Shown here: piece after piece, positions 24,066 to 35,831 of the stretch
How positions within the stretch are numbered: position 1 is the stretch's first letter
Layout: each line of letters begins with the position of its first letter
From: Siphonodentalium dalli
Lineage: Eukaryota > Mollusca > Scaphopoda > Gadilida > Siphonodentaliidae
DNA length: 64,000 bases
Assembly (NCBI GenBank): GCA_032622095.1
Contig: CP136064.1
Coordinates: forward strand, 148,616,864-148,680,863
Direction of reading: 5' to 3'
The notes under the pieces: generated by a model
The model's input: the letters and a program-made list of their open reading frames with translations, nothing else
What the model was told of the DNA's origin: nothing
Databases searched by the model: none
Translations under genes and position numbers: made by a program

Positions 24066-24242
24066 ATGACCATAAGAAAACAGCTGAAATGTGTTTATCC
24101 CGAAATAACAGTTCGAGAGCTGTTCTTGTTTGTCGAGGACGATGCATTGATTCGTCGTGACTACTTTGGTGATCTTGCCGAACAATTTACTGAGGGGGTC
24201 ACCAAAATCAAGGAACCCGACGTTACACTCTCATTTGAGTGA
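24066..24242 (+). CDS. Small unrecognised ORF (58 aa), possibly frameshifted
   Basis: From the ATG at 24066 the frame reads MTIRKQLKCVYPEITVREL and continues through FVEDDALIRRDYFGDLAEQF to TLSFE, then TGA. The composition is protein-like (balanced charge, no low complexity). A second ATG at 24024, in the stronger context TTTCAAAATGGCGAAG, opens another frame (MAKYICVQLSF) that stops within 15 codons, right where this frame begins. One indel near 24060 would join them, so this may be a decayed retrocopy. No domain is recognised. It lies inside predicted intron 1 and there is no splice evidence. Confidence 0.25.
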   Translation: MTIRKQLKCVYPEITVRELFLFVEDDALIRRDYFGDLAEQFTEGVTKIKEPDVTLSFE

Positions 24243-24591
24243 ATTGCTTGTTTAAATTTAAATGCATGTCTTCTAGTTCCAATGTATGTAGCTCAATTGA
24301 AGAATTTAGTTTGGTCTGTGAATTATTTTTATACATAAGTCCTTTATGATCTTGTTGACTTCAATCATATCACCTCTCTTCTATACTTTAAACACATACA
24401 AACTGTTTGAATAGTTTGTCCTTAAATGGTAAGTTCCAAAAAGTTTGTATCATGCTCACGCTTGTTGAGTTGACGACATAGATGTAATATAAATTCACAT
24501 ATTACACCTCCATGGCACTATATTATTTTAAATTCATTTTGTATGTAAAATGTATATACTGTATAATGTCAAATAAAATCAACATCTAGTT

Positions 24592-24912
24592 TTGTGTATT
24601 TGTTTTACCCCTGTGTGGTGCCCGGGGGATATAAATAGGCCCACCACTGGTAGCCAGGTTGTGAATGCACAGCTGCAATGGCCGGGCTGTTCACATAAAA
24701 GCTCCATCTTCTCATGTAACAAATTCAGTAACATTTGTTCCATTGGAATATTGAGATGTTTGTGTGGAAAACTTGTTAGTTCCTTGCCAGTGGTTGGTTG
24801 GTCATTCTGGCTCTCCTATGGATTCGCTAGGTTGACTTCACCTTCAAGTGGGAACTGACATAGTCGTGATATGGCCTAGCGGCTGAAACGACGTTAAACC
24901 CTCAATCAAACA
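24592..24912 (+). repeat. SINE/retroposon-like sequence with conserved 3' tail
   Basis: The 3' end CGTGATATGGCCTAGCGGC + TGAAACGACGTTAAACCCTC + AATCAAACAAA is a tail style widespread in mollusc retroposons. The preceding 270 bp (from GTGTGGTGCCCGGGGGATAT) have no coding signal. A separate repeat follows at 24960-25140, sharing GTGGGTTGTAGGAGAGGG and CCCTTTCAAATC with 44698-44742. Confidence 0.45.
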
Positions 24913-25140
24913 AAGGGCAAACACCTACTGTACATGGGTATATATCAATCTCACAAACGCTCTTCAGCGGAATTACGGCATTCAAAAGTGGGTTGTAGGA
25001 GAGGGCCGACAGCCCTTTCAAATCTTCACGGGTATCATCCCAAACTCCAAACTTGCTCTGTTGTTCTTTGCATTTCCATAGTGTGTGGACAGTGTTGGCC
25101 CAGGGTTTATCAACTCCCACATAGCTCTCCGCTTTAGCCT

Positions 25141-26040
25141 ATCAATGCAGTATTCAAGTGACATACCTGATACAGTCCCCTAATTTTATAGAGTTAAAAT
25201 TGTTAACCCTGGTCATCAATTTTATGCTTTTGTATATTTTTCATGTGATCATTCTCCTATTATATCCCCTTCACTTGTATGGATTTTTGTAGTTAAAATG
25301 AACCCTTCTCAGAATTCCTGATACTTGAGCAGAAATACCTTTCATCTGATATATCTCATTTTATTGAGATGTATGTAAATTTGGTATGTGAGTTTCTCAG
25401 CCCAAGAGTTCAGATAGAGTTCACCACGATCGGCCTCTCGTTATGATGAAGATTACATAGTTTTATGAGTTTCTATTTGTGTTTATTTTATAAATATACA
25501 CACCTAATTAAAACAGTAATGAAAACAAAGTTTTAAACGGCTACAGTGAGATAGATGCATGTTTATATAAAATAATATAATCCGAAATCTCCAGCATACA
25601 AAGGTCATTGTAATTCAATTGAGTATTTGTCACTAAAAACAAGCATTCTGATTGGCTGAGAGCAAAACGATTCACCGACATCGGCCGCTTCAGCGTGCAT
25701 CAAATCTGAATGTAGCACGGTCATATTTCATCAGCGCAGAACGAGTAGCGAAACGAGCACACCTACGCGTTGTCTATAGATACCGTTCATCGGCCGCTTC
25801 AGCGTGCATCAAATCTGAATGTGACATGGTACAATTTCATCGGCGCAGAACGGAACGAGTCAACCAGCCCCACAGGAAATGGTTACGGAGCAGTGTTCCG
25901 AGTAACGCAATGAACAAACCCAATGATTTGTGCACGGTGACAACGGTGAAATGAAAGTCTCAATTCGTGTCATGAAAATGACTACTTGATACTTTTTATA
26001 CAGTTTTTTTGCAAATTCCTTGCTAGATTTAATTACAATG
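25141..26040. other. Intronic DNA, no gene recognised
   Basis: A 45-60 bp phrase (CATCGGCCGCTTCAGCGTGC, ATCAAATCTGAATGTRRCA) is repeated at about 25679 and 25789. This tandem duplication explains the frame at 25652-25954, which is therefore not accepted as a gene. Confidence 0.35.
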
Positions 26041-26183
26041 GAGATAAACGTACACTGTTTCGTTGTACATTCTGGGATTCGAGCATGAAAACAGTTTGTG
26101 AACTCGCCGACAAGCCGGCGAGTTCACAAACTGTTTTCATGCTCGAATCCCCGAATGTACAACTCAACAGGGTATGTTTATCT
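26041..26183. repeat. Near-perfect palindrome, arms about 65-70 bp
   Basis: The inner arms GAACTCGCCG/CGGCGAGTTC around a 5 bp loop (ACAAG), extending through CATGAAAACAGTTTGTG and its inverse, are essentially perfect. The outer arms (GAGATAAACGTACACTG... against ...CAGGGTATGTTTATCTC) pair with a few mismatches. The centre is near 26112. Confidence 0.85.
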
Positions 26184-26545
26184 CCTAAATGTAACTTCCC
26201 ACATTCCGTTCTAATTCCTGTTAAAAATATAGAATTTTCTCCTTTCTATGGTATTCTATTTTCACTATGCCCGGACATTGTATTGTCATTCATGCTCTGC
26301 TTGCGTAATTCCTGTCGTGTTATTAAATCTATTGTTTATACTTTTACGACACCTTGAATGGTGTGAAAATTAATTAGTCTCAATTAGTACTGCTGATTAG
26401 TACAGAATTATGAGGAATATGAAATTACTCTTGATGTTACGGACAGTTTGTTAAATTTTTAAGCACTGTTGCTTATGTTGAAGTGACCATTAGTGCATCT
26501 GCACATGTAAGAGAAAAGGGATGTCTTCCGCATTTTTGAGGTTTT

Positions 26546-26623
26546 ATCTGTGGCAATCCGGGAGTCTCATGGACAATCCGTAAAACTAGCAGCTCGGGTG
26601 GCATCCACATGGCTATTATTATG
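26546..26623. repeat. Remnant of the 6582-7701 hAT family end
   Basis: The phrases GGCAATCCGGGAGTCTCATGG and ACAATCCGTAAAAC match, in reverse, the left end of the hAT element at 6582. Only the terminus is present. Confidence 0.4.
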
Positions 26624-27180
26624 CACCCGACTTGAAGTCGGCGGGTATATAGTCGACGTCTCCGTCCGTCCGTACAAACAAAAATTTTGCATTATTGTTC
26701 AGCAACCGCTGGGCAGATTTTAATAGCTGATATTTGGTATGGTGATAGAGCAGCATGCATAGCTACATGCATAGTGCCGGTTTCGTCCACCCATTTTCCC
26801 CAGAGTTATGGCCCTTTTTTCCTTAGAAAATTAAATTTTTCTCTTGTTTTTTTGGGTTTCCAGATGATAGCGTGAGCTTTGTTGGTACGATTGCAAATCC
26901 CGTATATTTGTGGATCAGTTATATGAAAATACATGTGAAATTGGGTATGATCTGATGATTTTTGCCAGAGTTATGGCCCTTTTTTCAATTTTGAAAATTT
27001 GAATTTTCGCTTGCTTTTGGGTTTCTGGATCGCTTGTTTTGTGGTTTTTAGTCAACATTTCTGTACGAACTTCTTTTGGAATGGTCATATAGACCTCCTC
27101 GGATATCCGCAGTTTCGTCCATGCTAAATCCAAATTGCTACGGTCGGGGGCAAATGCCACCCGACAGCGTACCTCTTGTT
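26624..27180. mobile_element. Hairpin-headed core-repeat element, family G
   Basis: The head ACCCGACTTGAAGTCGGCGGGT is a hairpin, followed by CTCCGTCCGTCCGTACAAAC. Core units contain CCAGAGTTATGGCCCTTTTTTC and TAGAAAATTAAATTT (varied). The far end is AATGCCACCCGACAGCGTAC + CTCTTGTTT. The terminal CCTCTTGTT is shared with the element at 42848-43681, so both ends of the family can be placed. This fits a non-autonomous Helentron/pearl-like element. Confidence 0.6.
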
Positions 27181-27231
27181 TAATTTTTACAAATCAGCTT
27201 TGCATTATTTATTTAATAGAGGGAAATTATT

Positions 27232-27600
27232 AAAGGTACTCAATCCGATTTGATGGTCCCAAATCATCAGATTCCAACAACAACAACAAATTTTTTTTAA
27301 ATGCGGCTTCATTTATCAGAATTGAGTAATTGGCCAAAAATAAAGCTAACAAAATTTATTATATAAAATTGCCCAATACCTGTTATTTATCAACATTTTG
27401 TTCTACTAAATTTTGCCGGTTTGTCAAATATCTAACATAAAAAAGCCACTTGATTTTAGAGTTATCCATCTTCATCCGCAATTTATCCGAGACCGTCTTC
27501 TCGTCAACTTAAAATAATCGGTGGTGAAAAATAATAGACTTCAAACATTAATATCTGATCACTCTGAGCTTTAATGGGTGGGTTCCTCGACTTTGGTTTG
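27232..27600. repeat. Degenerate relative of the TTAA MITE at 52 kb
   Basis: It starts TTAAAGGTACTCAATCCGAT and contains CAGATTCCAACAACAACAACA, then ACTTGATTTTAGAGTTATCC and GGGTTCCTCGACT. These match in part the tandem MITEs at 51942-52884, whose ends read AGGTACTCAACCCG. The right terminus is not recognisable. A third start of this type (TTAAAGGTACTCAATCCGAC) is at 44384. Confidence 0.5.
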
Positions 27601-28547
27601 GGAGAATATTTCTTTAATTTCTTGCCTGCAACATTTCCAACAAAATATTTTTTTAATGAAACTCATTTTATTTTTAAAATAGATAAGATAGATTTTAAAT
27701 AAAAAATGTTTTTATGAATACTGACATTTCCTGTTCCAGTTTATGGGAAAAAATTATATCTTAGAGACAGAAGGTATCTCTGACTTAAAGATACATGTAC
27801 TGGCAGTCTTCACTGTGGGTATTGCTGTTAAAATAGTCACATCTGCTAAAACAGCCATACACAGAAAGAATATTATATAATAAACAGATTTTGTTCTTAT
27901 ACCCAGTTATACCAATCATAAATACTGGGTACATTGCATGTTATTGTCAAATTTGTATGCTTTGTTATGTAAACAAACATCAAAAACATTACAGAGCCAT
28001 TTGTTAAAGACAAATGCTCAGAACTAACCAAAGACCGACAAAGAGTTTCCACTTTCACTTTATAGGGGGCACTGTGGAAGGCGAGATCAATTCTTGGCCT
28101 CATATGTACAGCAATCGCATTCAAATCACAAGTCTAATTTTAATTGACCCATACTACCCATTGTCAGTGCAAAATACAGCTAATACGTTAATTCATGATT
28201 GGGTAATGATCAGACAGAACACGTGTATAGATAGAATTGTTTATGCAAAGAGATCAAATTTTATTTATCCAGTGAGTATTTTCTCCCAATATGTTATAAT
28301 TAAATCACACACTGAATAAGGAATTCACGATTATATTTAGTTGTATCTCGTAAGTTGTTTGATACACACGCATGTTCTTAATAACACACACACACACCAG
28401 ATTAGGAATATTTTTACAAACATTGGGCATAGTAATACATATGCGCATCTAAATAAGGAGATGATGCAATAGTATTCCACACTATAAGCAGATGGCGTGT
28501 TTATCATTATATCATTTCTTGTTTATTCATGTTTATTATACATTTTT
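27601..28547. other. Intronic DNA, no gene recognised
   Basis: AT-rich sequence; frames of 75-100 codons on either strand (27897-28124 minus, 28014-28319 plus) overlap each other antisense and show no domain. No repeat element is clearly delimited. Confidence 0.35.
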
Positions 28548-29135
28548 ATACCCCCACTTTTGAAGAAAATGTGGGGTATACTGGATTGACTGCGTCCGTC
28601 ACGATTTCTCCCTCCGTTTGTCTGTCCGTCCGACCTCATAACTCGAACAACTATGAACCGATTTCAATAATTTTTTGTATGCAATCTCCTTAGGACTGCC
28701 TCTCCGCATAATGCTAATTGCGGTTCGGTCCGACTTTTTTTTTTAAGTTACGCCTCATTAGCGACTTATTTTTACTTAGAAAATTCTGTCCGACTTAATA
28801 TCTTTAACAAATATGAACCGATTTCAATAATTTTTGGTATACATGATTCTCACAATACCCTCTCTACATGATGCGGCTAGGGACTGTTTTTCGTAATATT
28901 ACACTTCATTTTCGACTTATTTTGACTTAGAAAATTCTGTCAGACTTAATAACTTCAATAAATATGAACCAATTTGAATAATTTTTTCTGTACAAGCTTC
29001 TTGTGACACCATATTGATATTATTTAAAAGTCCGAATTTTTAAAAGTCCGAATTTTTAAAAGTTAAAAATCTTTTTTGTTGGGTTTACGGATAATGCGGG
29101 TTGAATTTGCCACGGTGGGGGTATGCTAGCACTCG
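28548..29135. mobile_element. Hairpin-headed core-repeat element, family H
   Basis: The head TATACCCCCACTTTTGAAG + AAAATGTGGGGTATA is a hairpin, followed by GCGTCCGTC...TCTGTCCGTCCG. There are three core units of about 130-150 bp (AACAANTATGAACCGATTTC + AATAATTTTT; GACTTATTTTNACTTAGAAA). The end is CGGTGGGGGTATGCTAGCACTCG. TACCCCCAC-headed repeats are common in mollusc genomes. Confidence 0.65.
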
Positions 29136-29238
29136 TTTATCACTATGTGGCGATTGCCTTTTGGGTCTATGATAAATCCTGTGAAGGAGAAATCGTATAT
29201 AGTGAATTTTGAGCCTCGAACCAGATTGTTGAAGGTTT

Positions 29239-29639
29239 AACCCTTTACCCAACTGAACGGCCCTGTGCCAATGCATTCTCTTATATATGCGAGTCGACCA
29301 TAGGTCGCCTCGCATATATAAGAGAATGCATTGGCTTAACACATTAAAAATTATAAAATTGTTAAAGAATGTAAGAAAAAATGGTAAAAAGTGTTGAATT
29401 TTTTTTTTTTTAGGTCAATGCATTCTCTTATATATGCGAGGCGACCTATGGTCGACTCGCATATATATATAAGAGAATGCATTGGCACAGGGCATAACTG
29501 TAACCATCACAATGTGGTCAATGAGCCGGTTCCAATGATATCCATATTTGTATGGTTTTATTGAGACAGACCCAAGATAATTTAGGCTGTTGCAGCTTTA
29601 TTTGGCCGTTTTTGGCCGGTTTGTTGGGTAAAGGGTTAA
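29239..29639. repeat. Nested foldback: two palindromes inside an outer inverted repeat
   Basis: The outer arms are AACCCTTTACCCAAC (29240-29254) and GTTGGGTAAAGGGTT (29623-29637). Inside them, palindrome 1 (29267-29335) and palindrome 2 (29416-29485) share CAATGCATTCTCTTATATATG and a central CGACCTATGGTCG-like spacer, in opposite orientation to each other. GGCCCTGTGCC before palindrome 1 pairs with GGCACAGGGC after palindrome 2. The whole block can fold at several levels. It looks like a foldback or MITE-derived structure with no coding. Confidence 0.8.
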
Positions 29640-30076
29640 GACCTGTATTGTGATGTTGTGCAAACACATGGCTTCCAAAAAATATTCAGGTAACTTCATG
29701 ACTCTCTCCAGATAATCCAATCCAAACAACGTGCTTTTCGCGAAAACATAACATAATCAAACTGAATTTTTTCGCACATGAAGTGTGTTTGTAGATTATA
29801 TCGCATCCATACTATCATCATGCTATACTATTCGTATTTTATTGAGGAAATTGTCATAATTTGTTAACATTAATTTCTAAATAATAACCTGCAACGAAGG
29901 CCATCCGTGCCTTTAAGATTAATATGTTTTATCTCTGAATTAATACTGAAAGTTCATAAAGAGGATACACTATCTTTAACTGTCGCTATACTGATGTTTA
30001 GTTGTCCAAGAGGCTGAATTTTGCTAAATAGTAGCTGTATAACAATTTACAATTGAAGTTGAATTGTCTTTTTCAG

Positions 30077-30233
30077 AAGTAAAGTTCGCTATGAAACAAG
30101 ATGTATATACCAGTGATATATCAGTTCAAACATGTGCTATATATCATGACAAAGTTACACAGACAACAAGGGCAGATGTTGGACCTACAAGAGAACCAAT
30201 GGCTATTAGGATAAAACAATCTAACAAAGAGAG
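30077..30233 (+). CDS. Exon (157 bp) of the C2H2 zinc-finger gene, middle part
   Basis: The acceptor TTGTCTTTTTCAG ends at 30076 and the donor GAGAG|GTGAGA is at 30234. Of the three frames only the one needing one incoming base is open throughout: VKFAMKQDVYTSDISVQTC and on to MAIRIKQSNKE, 51 full codons with two bases left over. The upstream exon (10981-11035) supplies one base, and the downstream exon (35832 on) starts with one base that completes an Arg codon, so both junctions are phase-compatible. The segment has no recognisable domain; it would be part of the N-terminal region before the fingers. The other two frames contain stops. Confidence 0.6.
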
Positions 30234-31167
30234 GTGAGAGTAAAATGTTCATTTGGGAAACTGTCATCGTATTCCACTGATTCGAGACACAATTACATTT
30301 GTCATATTCCTGGGATAAAAGTATGATGATAGAGGGTGATTCTCCAGAAGTGTCAACCATGTCGGCAAGATTTGAAACTTGGATATATTACAATTGTATA
30401 TGAAATTTTTTTGGCAGTTGGCTTCTAGAAATTAATATATGGGCCTCAGAACCTTGCATTTAAAACATTAGTTTTTTCCTTAGATTTAGCATCATTTTTT
30501 AATTTAGCAAAAAAAGTTGCAATTTTATTCAAATTCACTTTCTGAAATACATGTAACATAACTTTATCAGATAAATAAATTGTAAAGGTAAATTCAAACA
30601 CAATTTCGGAAGAAAAAAAAAAATTCATGTTAAATTGTATCTGATGTAACGTAACAGAATTCATAAGATTTTTTTCTGTGTGAGTCATAAGGACAGTCTT
30701 AAAATTCCAAAACCTGTTTTTAAAATCTAAACTTAATTCCTTATTCATATCCTGCAATTCCCCCCCCCCCAGTTTCTACCCAATTAAAGAATATTATACA
30801 CTGACAATTACATGCGTTACATATCACTCTGACCAGTCTTGTTAAATTTCAAGGTTGAATAAACAGTCCAAACCAGGATATTAAAGTCTTTTTAGAAGCA
30901 AGAAATTGATATTATAAGATCTAATTATTATATTTTCTTGTGAATGATAGTACCATCTTATCCGTTAATGACATTTCTCATAAATATTGCCCCATGTTTT
31001 CTGACAATTACACAATTTGTAGTACATACTTTCTGAAAATGATAGATTAATTGGGTAACGTTTGCATTGTACAGTTTAATACTAGTACTTATGTGTACCT
31101 CTTCATTTCAATAATCATTATTTTGCCAAATTCATGGAATTTAGTTATTTCAAACTTGGCACAAGAC

Positions 31168-32596
31168 TAGTGCTGGGCGGTATGACGATATATCGGGTAT
31201 AGCCGGTTTTAATTTTGATATCGTCAATAATATCGTCTGAAATAAAAATATCGTAATACCGTCCCAAGTTGTAATATTCTCCATGTAGGTTGAAACCCAT
31301 CATATGGTCCCAACAAACAGCAAAGTTAGAGGAAGTATAATAGTCCCAAACTTCCCGGAAATACGCAGTCGAAAACATTTTAAAACATCGAAGCACGCGC
31401 TTGTCAAGTTGGATATGCTTCGTCGGAAACATCAAAGAGATACTAGTAGCATCAGTTGGCTACACTGTGAGATTGGTATGTCGCGCGCATGCGACTGGCA
31501 CAATGACCTCCTTTCAAGTTGGTGCAGCTTGCTCTATCAACCGTAACCGGTTGCTTGGAGACGGATTACGATGTCAGATTTTATATTGACCACACTTAGT
31601 CTAGCTGATCGTCTCAATGTGTGCAAATTGCGAGTAAAATGATTTTGTGGACATGTGCCGTACGGATCATGGCATTGCTATCGCTTCAACATATGTCAAA
31701 TTCACAAACTATTGAACATGATTGTCTATATTTATTTTCCTCAGCTAAAAAAATGCTGACGTAAATTCATTTCACGTCGGCTTTTGCCTCGGCACTGCCC
31801 ATTGTGGCATTGTCGACGCTAATTCCCAAGGCTGCCGTATATGGGCATTGAAATCCCACGGTGCTACCAACTACCAATTACAACTGATAAATAGTCTCAC
31901 AAACAACCAATTCCTCACGAATTAATAAAATTGAAATTTGAAACCGAATGCGGTGCTTAATGTGTGCATGGTGTTGAGCGCTATGGTCAAAGGGATATAA
32001 CTCTAAAAAATGTATGTGAAAATGCACGTGGGCCGTGTTATATGATTATATCCCTTTGTTTCAAAGTTATTGTTTCTCCGTCGGCAAACTGTCAATTGTT
32101 GCAGACGAGTGGTCATTATATACATGTATACTGTGATGTTACTGATAATTGTTCAATACACATTTACTCGACCTCTCATGACCCACAAATCGTAAATAAA
32201 ACGTAGGGATGTATTGTGCAAACTTTATTCATGAAATATTGCATACATTGTACTTGCCAATTGTAATATACCAAAATAATATCACGATAATAAAAGTTAT
32301 TGTTTCTCCGTCGGCAAACTGTCAATTGTTGCAGACGAGTGGTCATTATATACATGTATACTGTGATGTTACTGATAATTGTTCAATACACATTTACTCG
32401 ACCTCTCATGACCCACAAATCGTAAATAAAACGTAGGGATGTATTGTGCAAACTTTATTCATGAAATATTGCATATATTGTACATTGTACTTGCCAATTG
32501 TAATATACCAAAATAATATCACGATAATATCGTGTATCGCGATGTTGTCACCATAATATCGCGTTTTTTTTTGGGGGCCAATATCGCCCAGCTCTA
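31168..32596. mobile_element. hAT-type transposon, 1.43 kb, in intron 2
   Basis: The ends are TAGTGCTGGGCG and CGCCCAGCTCTA (12 bp inverted repeat, one mismatch), flanked by the perfect 8 bp direct repeat CACAAGAC (31160-31167 and 32597-32604). The subterminal sequence is rich in ATATCG motifs on both sides. No transposase frame survives, so it is non-autonomous. It carries an internal 230 bp tandem duplication (see 32063-32525). Confidence 0.85.
32063..32525. repeat. Near-identical 230 bp tandem duplication inside the hAT element
   Basis: AAAGTTATTGTTTCTCCGTCG begins both copies, at 32063 and 32293, and the copies stay aligned through ACCAAAATAATATCACGATAA. The only evident difference is a small TTGTACATTGTAC expansion in copy 2. 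The two short plus-strand frames here share the same C-terminal 50 codons because of this duplication and are not genes. Confidence 0.85.
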
Positions 32597-35500
32597 CACA
32601 AGACAACTATTAATCCTATCTTGTTACCGTAGGTGCTTCAATGACGAATATTGAACAGTATGGATTGTTTCAAGCCTGTTTGCGTGTTTAAATGAGTTAA
32701 ATTGGAACATTATAAAACGAGTATTGTTTTGACAATTAAATTCAAATATGAATTGATTTAAATTGATAGTGAATCTACATCTTTCTCTATTTAGTAATAA
32801 AATGGTGATAATACATCAAGACAGAATGTATTCTGTTCCTGAATCAACAAGCTTTTATCAGACAAATTTGTGCATATGGTTAAGGAATGTCATGTGAAAT
32901 TAGACTCACTGGCAATGGGTTTGATAAAGGATCGATACTAAATGAATGCATGTCAGACATGATCCTTATGAATGGTCACTATCTTTACTATGAGTTATTA
33001 CATATATTAATAGCAACAATTAAAATACATGATTGATTTGCCGAATCAGCCTTGTAGTCATGAAGGGAAAGATGATTAAAGTTTGGGGGGGGGGGGGTAA
33101 TTTAATTACATTATCATCTTATCATAGGCATCACCCTATTTGTGAATTTGGTATGGCTAGTTTTGAATACCATTACTAGACAGTAATAACAGCTGTTGTT
33201 AAACAAGTTATTCAGCCAGAATACACTTTGGATGATTAATTTTGATCTTTAAATTCAATTTATTTTATTGATGCATTTGGACTACTTAGATAAGTTGCAG
33301 TCTGGGGCTGACGTAGTTTGTCCTGATCTCATTATATGTATTGTGCAAGATTCAACCGCAGAAATTATGATGCACGTGTTATTGAAAATGTATATACTTC
33401 AAAAACACTTAAATATTTTGAAGAATGAGTTTTTATTCAAAGAAATAATATAGGAAATCTTCTTAAATTCTAAGTAGAAACATTTCAAAATTATCACTTT
33501 GATTTTAACATGTAACGCACGTAATATTTTTTTGTAACACACGTAACGCTTCAAAATCATTCCTATCACAAATACTTTTTTGTTTCATAGAATTGATTTC
33601 CCTGACCTAAAAAAATAATTATTCTTCCCCAATCCACGATTACTCTCATAAGTTGGCACTTTAAGAATTCAGAGAAAAATCCATTCAAATAAACGTGGTC
33701 CCAAAAATGCATTTCTGTGATGTAACGTACATAAAAAAAATTGCCATACTAACTCTGAAGAATTAGCCGATATTGAGTTGAATGAAGATCAGCCTCAAAG
33801 ATCGGAATTTTTTTAATTATTCCATATTTGAAATATTAGTATGGCAGTTGTCAGGTCTCAAATGTAAAAAAAAGTTTTTCAGATGAAATGCACGTAACGG
33901 GAGAATTGCCCAAAATATCTTTCAGAGCTTTCTACATACTTCATATGACTAACATTTTTTTCAGCATTATATTGATAAGTTTAGTAATAAATTGTCCATG
34001 TAGGTATGATTTGATAACCCTCCTTCCAAATTAAGTATCCATAATTAGGGGCAGCCATTTTGTATCAATATCAACAGTTCTGATAGCGAACTGAAACAAC
34101 CTCAAAATCACAGCAAATAAGAGAGAAAAAAATTTAAAAATTTGCTAGAGATACAAATGTAGGTAACTTTAAACATCTATATTAATAATGGAATTATCTA
34201 AGTGGAGTATTAACCAGACACTATCCAAAGCTGATAAAAACTTGACAGACAATATCAAGAAGTTAAGGCTTGGTTGAGTCTCTTATCAAGTTATGGTGAT
34301 CCAGGGAATTTATTTATCAGGCATCAGGGACCACCATATGGGAAACCCATAGTTTATTCCTTAGTCAATCTGGGAGGGTTTACTCCAAAGGCAAACCGGG
34401 TATATTTCCAAGGCAACACATGAGGGCAATTCTTGACCCTTTTTTACAAAATACTCATTGACAAGTAGTTCCCACAGAAATCTTCAGAAAATAATTTAAC
34501 AAACTTTTGTTGAAATTATTATCTGAACATATCCAACCACTGAAAAAGAATCCTTCAGCACGTGTATTATCTTGAATTATCGGTCTGTTGTATGCTTATA
34601 TTTCACTAATATCCCTCCAGATGAATAATGTAATATTGTAATGTCTACTTTTATAACTGATGGGAGAATACATTTAGTAGAGAAGGGTTGTTCGTACTAT
34701 TCCTATTGCAATATTAGAGGGTTATTTCCAAAGCAACACCAGAGAGCAAATCCTAAGGTAAACTAGGAAATCCAAGAGGAGTAAACATAAAGGTCTCTTA
34801 CAGGGATATTCCTAAGGCAATCCAGAAAGAGTGTTTAAAGATATGAAAGGCCTTCGCTGTGGGTAAAGCTGAAAAATAATACAAAGTTTGTCAGTGAAAT
34901 ATCTCAACAAACACTGCTGTTTTTCAAGATATACTATTTTGCCGCTTCAATAACTATATGTGATGAAAATGACGAGATAGCTTTGATTATAATTAGATAC
35001 TGAGAGCTGTGTATTACCTCATTAACTCGTTCGAAGCTGTACTTAGATCACTCTATGATACATGTTTTGGAACTAAAACAACAAAATATATTACTTGTAA
35101 CATTTAACATAAATTTTTCAGTAAATACACTATGTAGGGAATAAAGTTTTAATACCTCAATGCGTTAAAATACATACATATACTGTTGGATCATTTATCA
35201 TTTCATAAAGAGAAAATGAAAATGAGAAAATAATTGAAGCGATACATTTTTGTTCTATTCCTATTGAAGATTAGATTTTAGATTTTTTATATTGTTTGTT
35301 GAAAAACCATACTTCTTTTTCGGTAACAATTTCAGACCAAATGAGAAACCAAGTAAAAGCGAGTCATTGAAATGGCTTTCTTGCCGATAATCAGAAATTT
35401 TGAATTAAATTTCAGATCGATCTAATATTTAGATTTTTCAACCAATACTAATGTGAATTTTTTTTATGAAAACAAGCTTCCAGTAGAGAATTATTGGCTT

Positions 35501-35831
35501 ATGTATGACTGAATTGGGGTAGGCATATTACGGTACTAAGTTTGAACAGACGGAAAACAATTAATTTTTGTTGGGGAGTGTACATTTAGATTGGTTGGGG
35601 ATGCTGATCATATATATATACGTTATTCTTGGATAATCTACTTAAGAATATCTAATGAATGCAAACGCAAATCAACTTCTGAGTTCTGTGACTATCCTGT
35701 GTTGAATGACAGGTTGTAAGCTATTTCTATGGCAATCAAAGCAGGCTTTTCTAATGAAATCCAGCATGTTTCAAACTGACAGACTTGGAATTGAAAATAT
35801 ATCAACCTTTGGTTCAACTCTTCTTTTTCAG

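Larger units (their letters stand above)
11036..30076 (+). other. Predicted intron 1 of the zinc-finger gene (19 kb)
   Basis: It starts GTAAGA and ends TTTTTCAG. It is packed with repeats listed separately: core-repeat elements, minisatellites, a LINE split by a MITE, a second LINE reverse-transcriptase fragment, palindromes and a foldback. Long introns filled with decayed transposons are normal for molluscs. The intron is inferred from exon phases and not from transcript evidence. Confidence 0.45.
30234..35831 (+). other. Predicted intron 2 of the zinc-finger gene (5.6 kb)
   Basis: It runs from GTGAGA to CTCTTCTTTTTCAG. It contains the hAT element at 31168-32596, a 10-base C-run at about 30769 and a 13-base G-run at 33085-33097; the remainder (32605-35831) is AT-rich unique-looking DNA with no gene recognised. 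Confidence 0.5.

Noticed and set aside
31964-32436. Two plus-strand frames sharing the same 50 residues
   Set aside because: They arise from the 230 bp tandem duplication inside a transposon.
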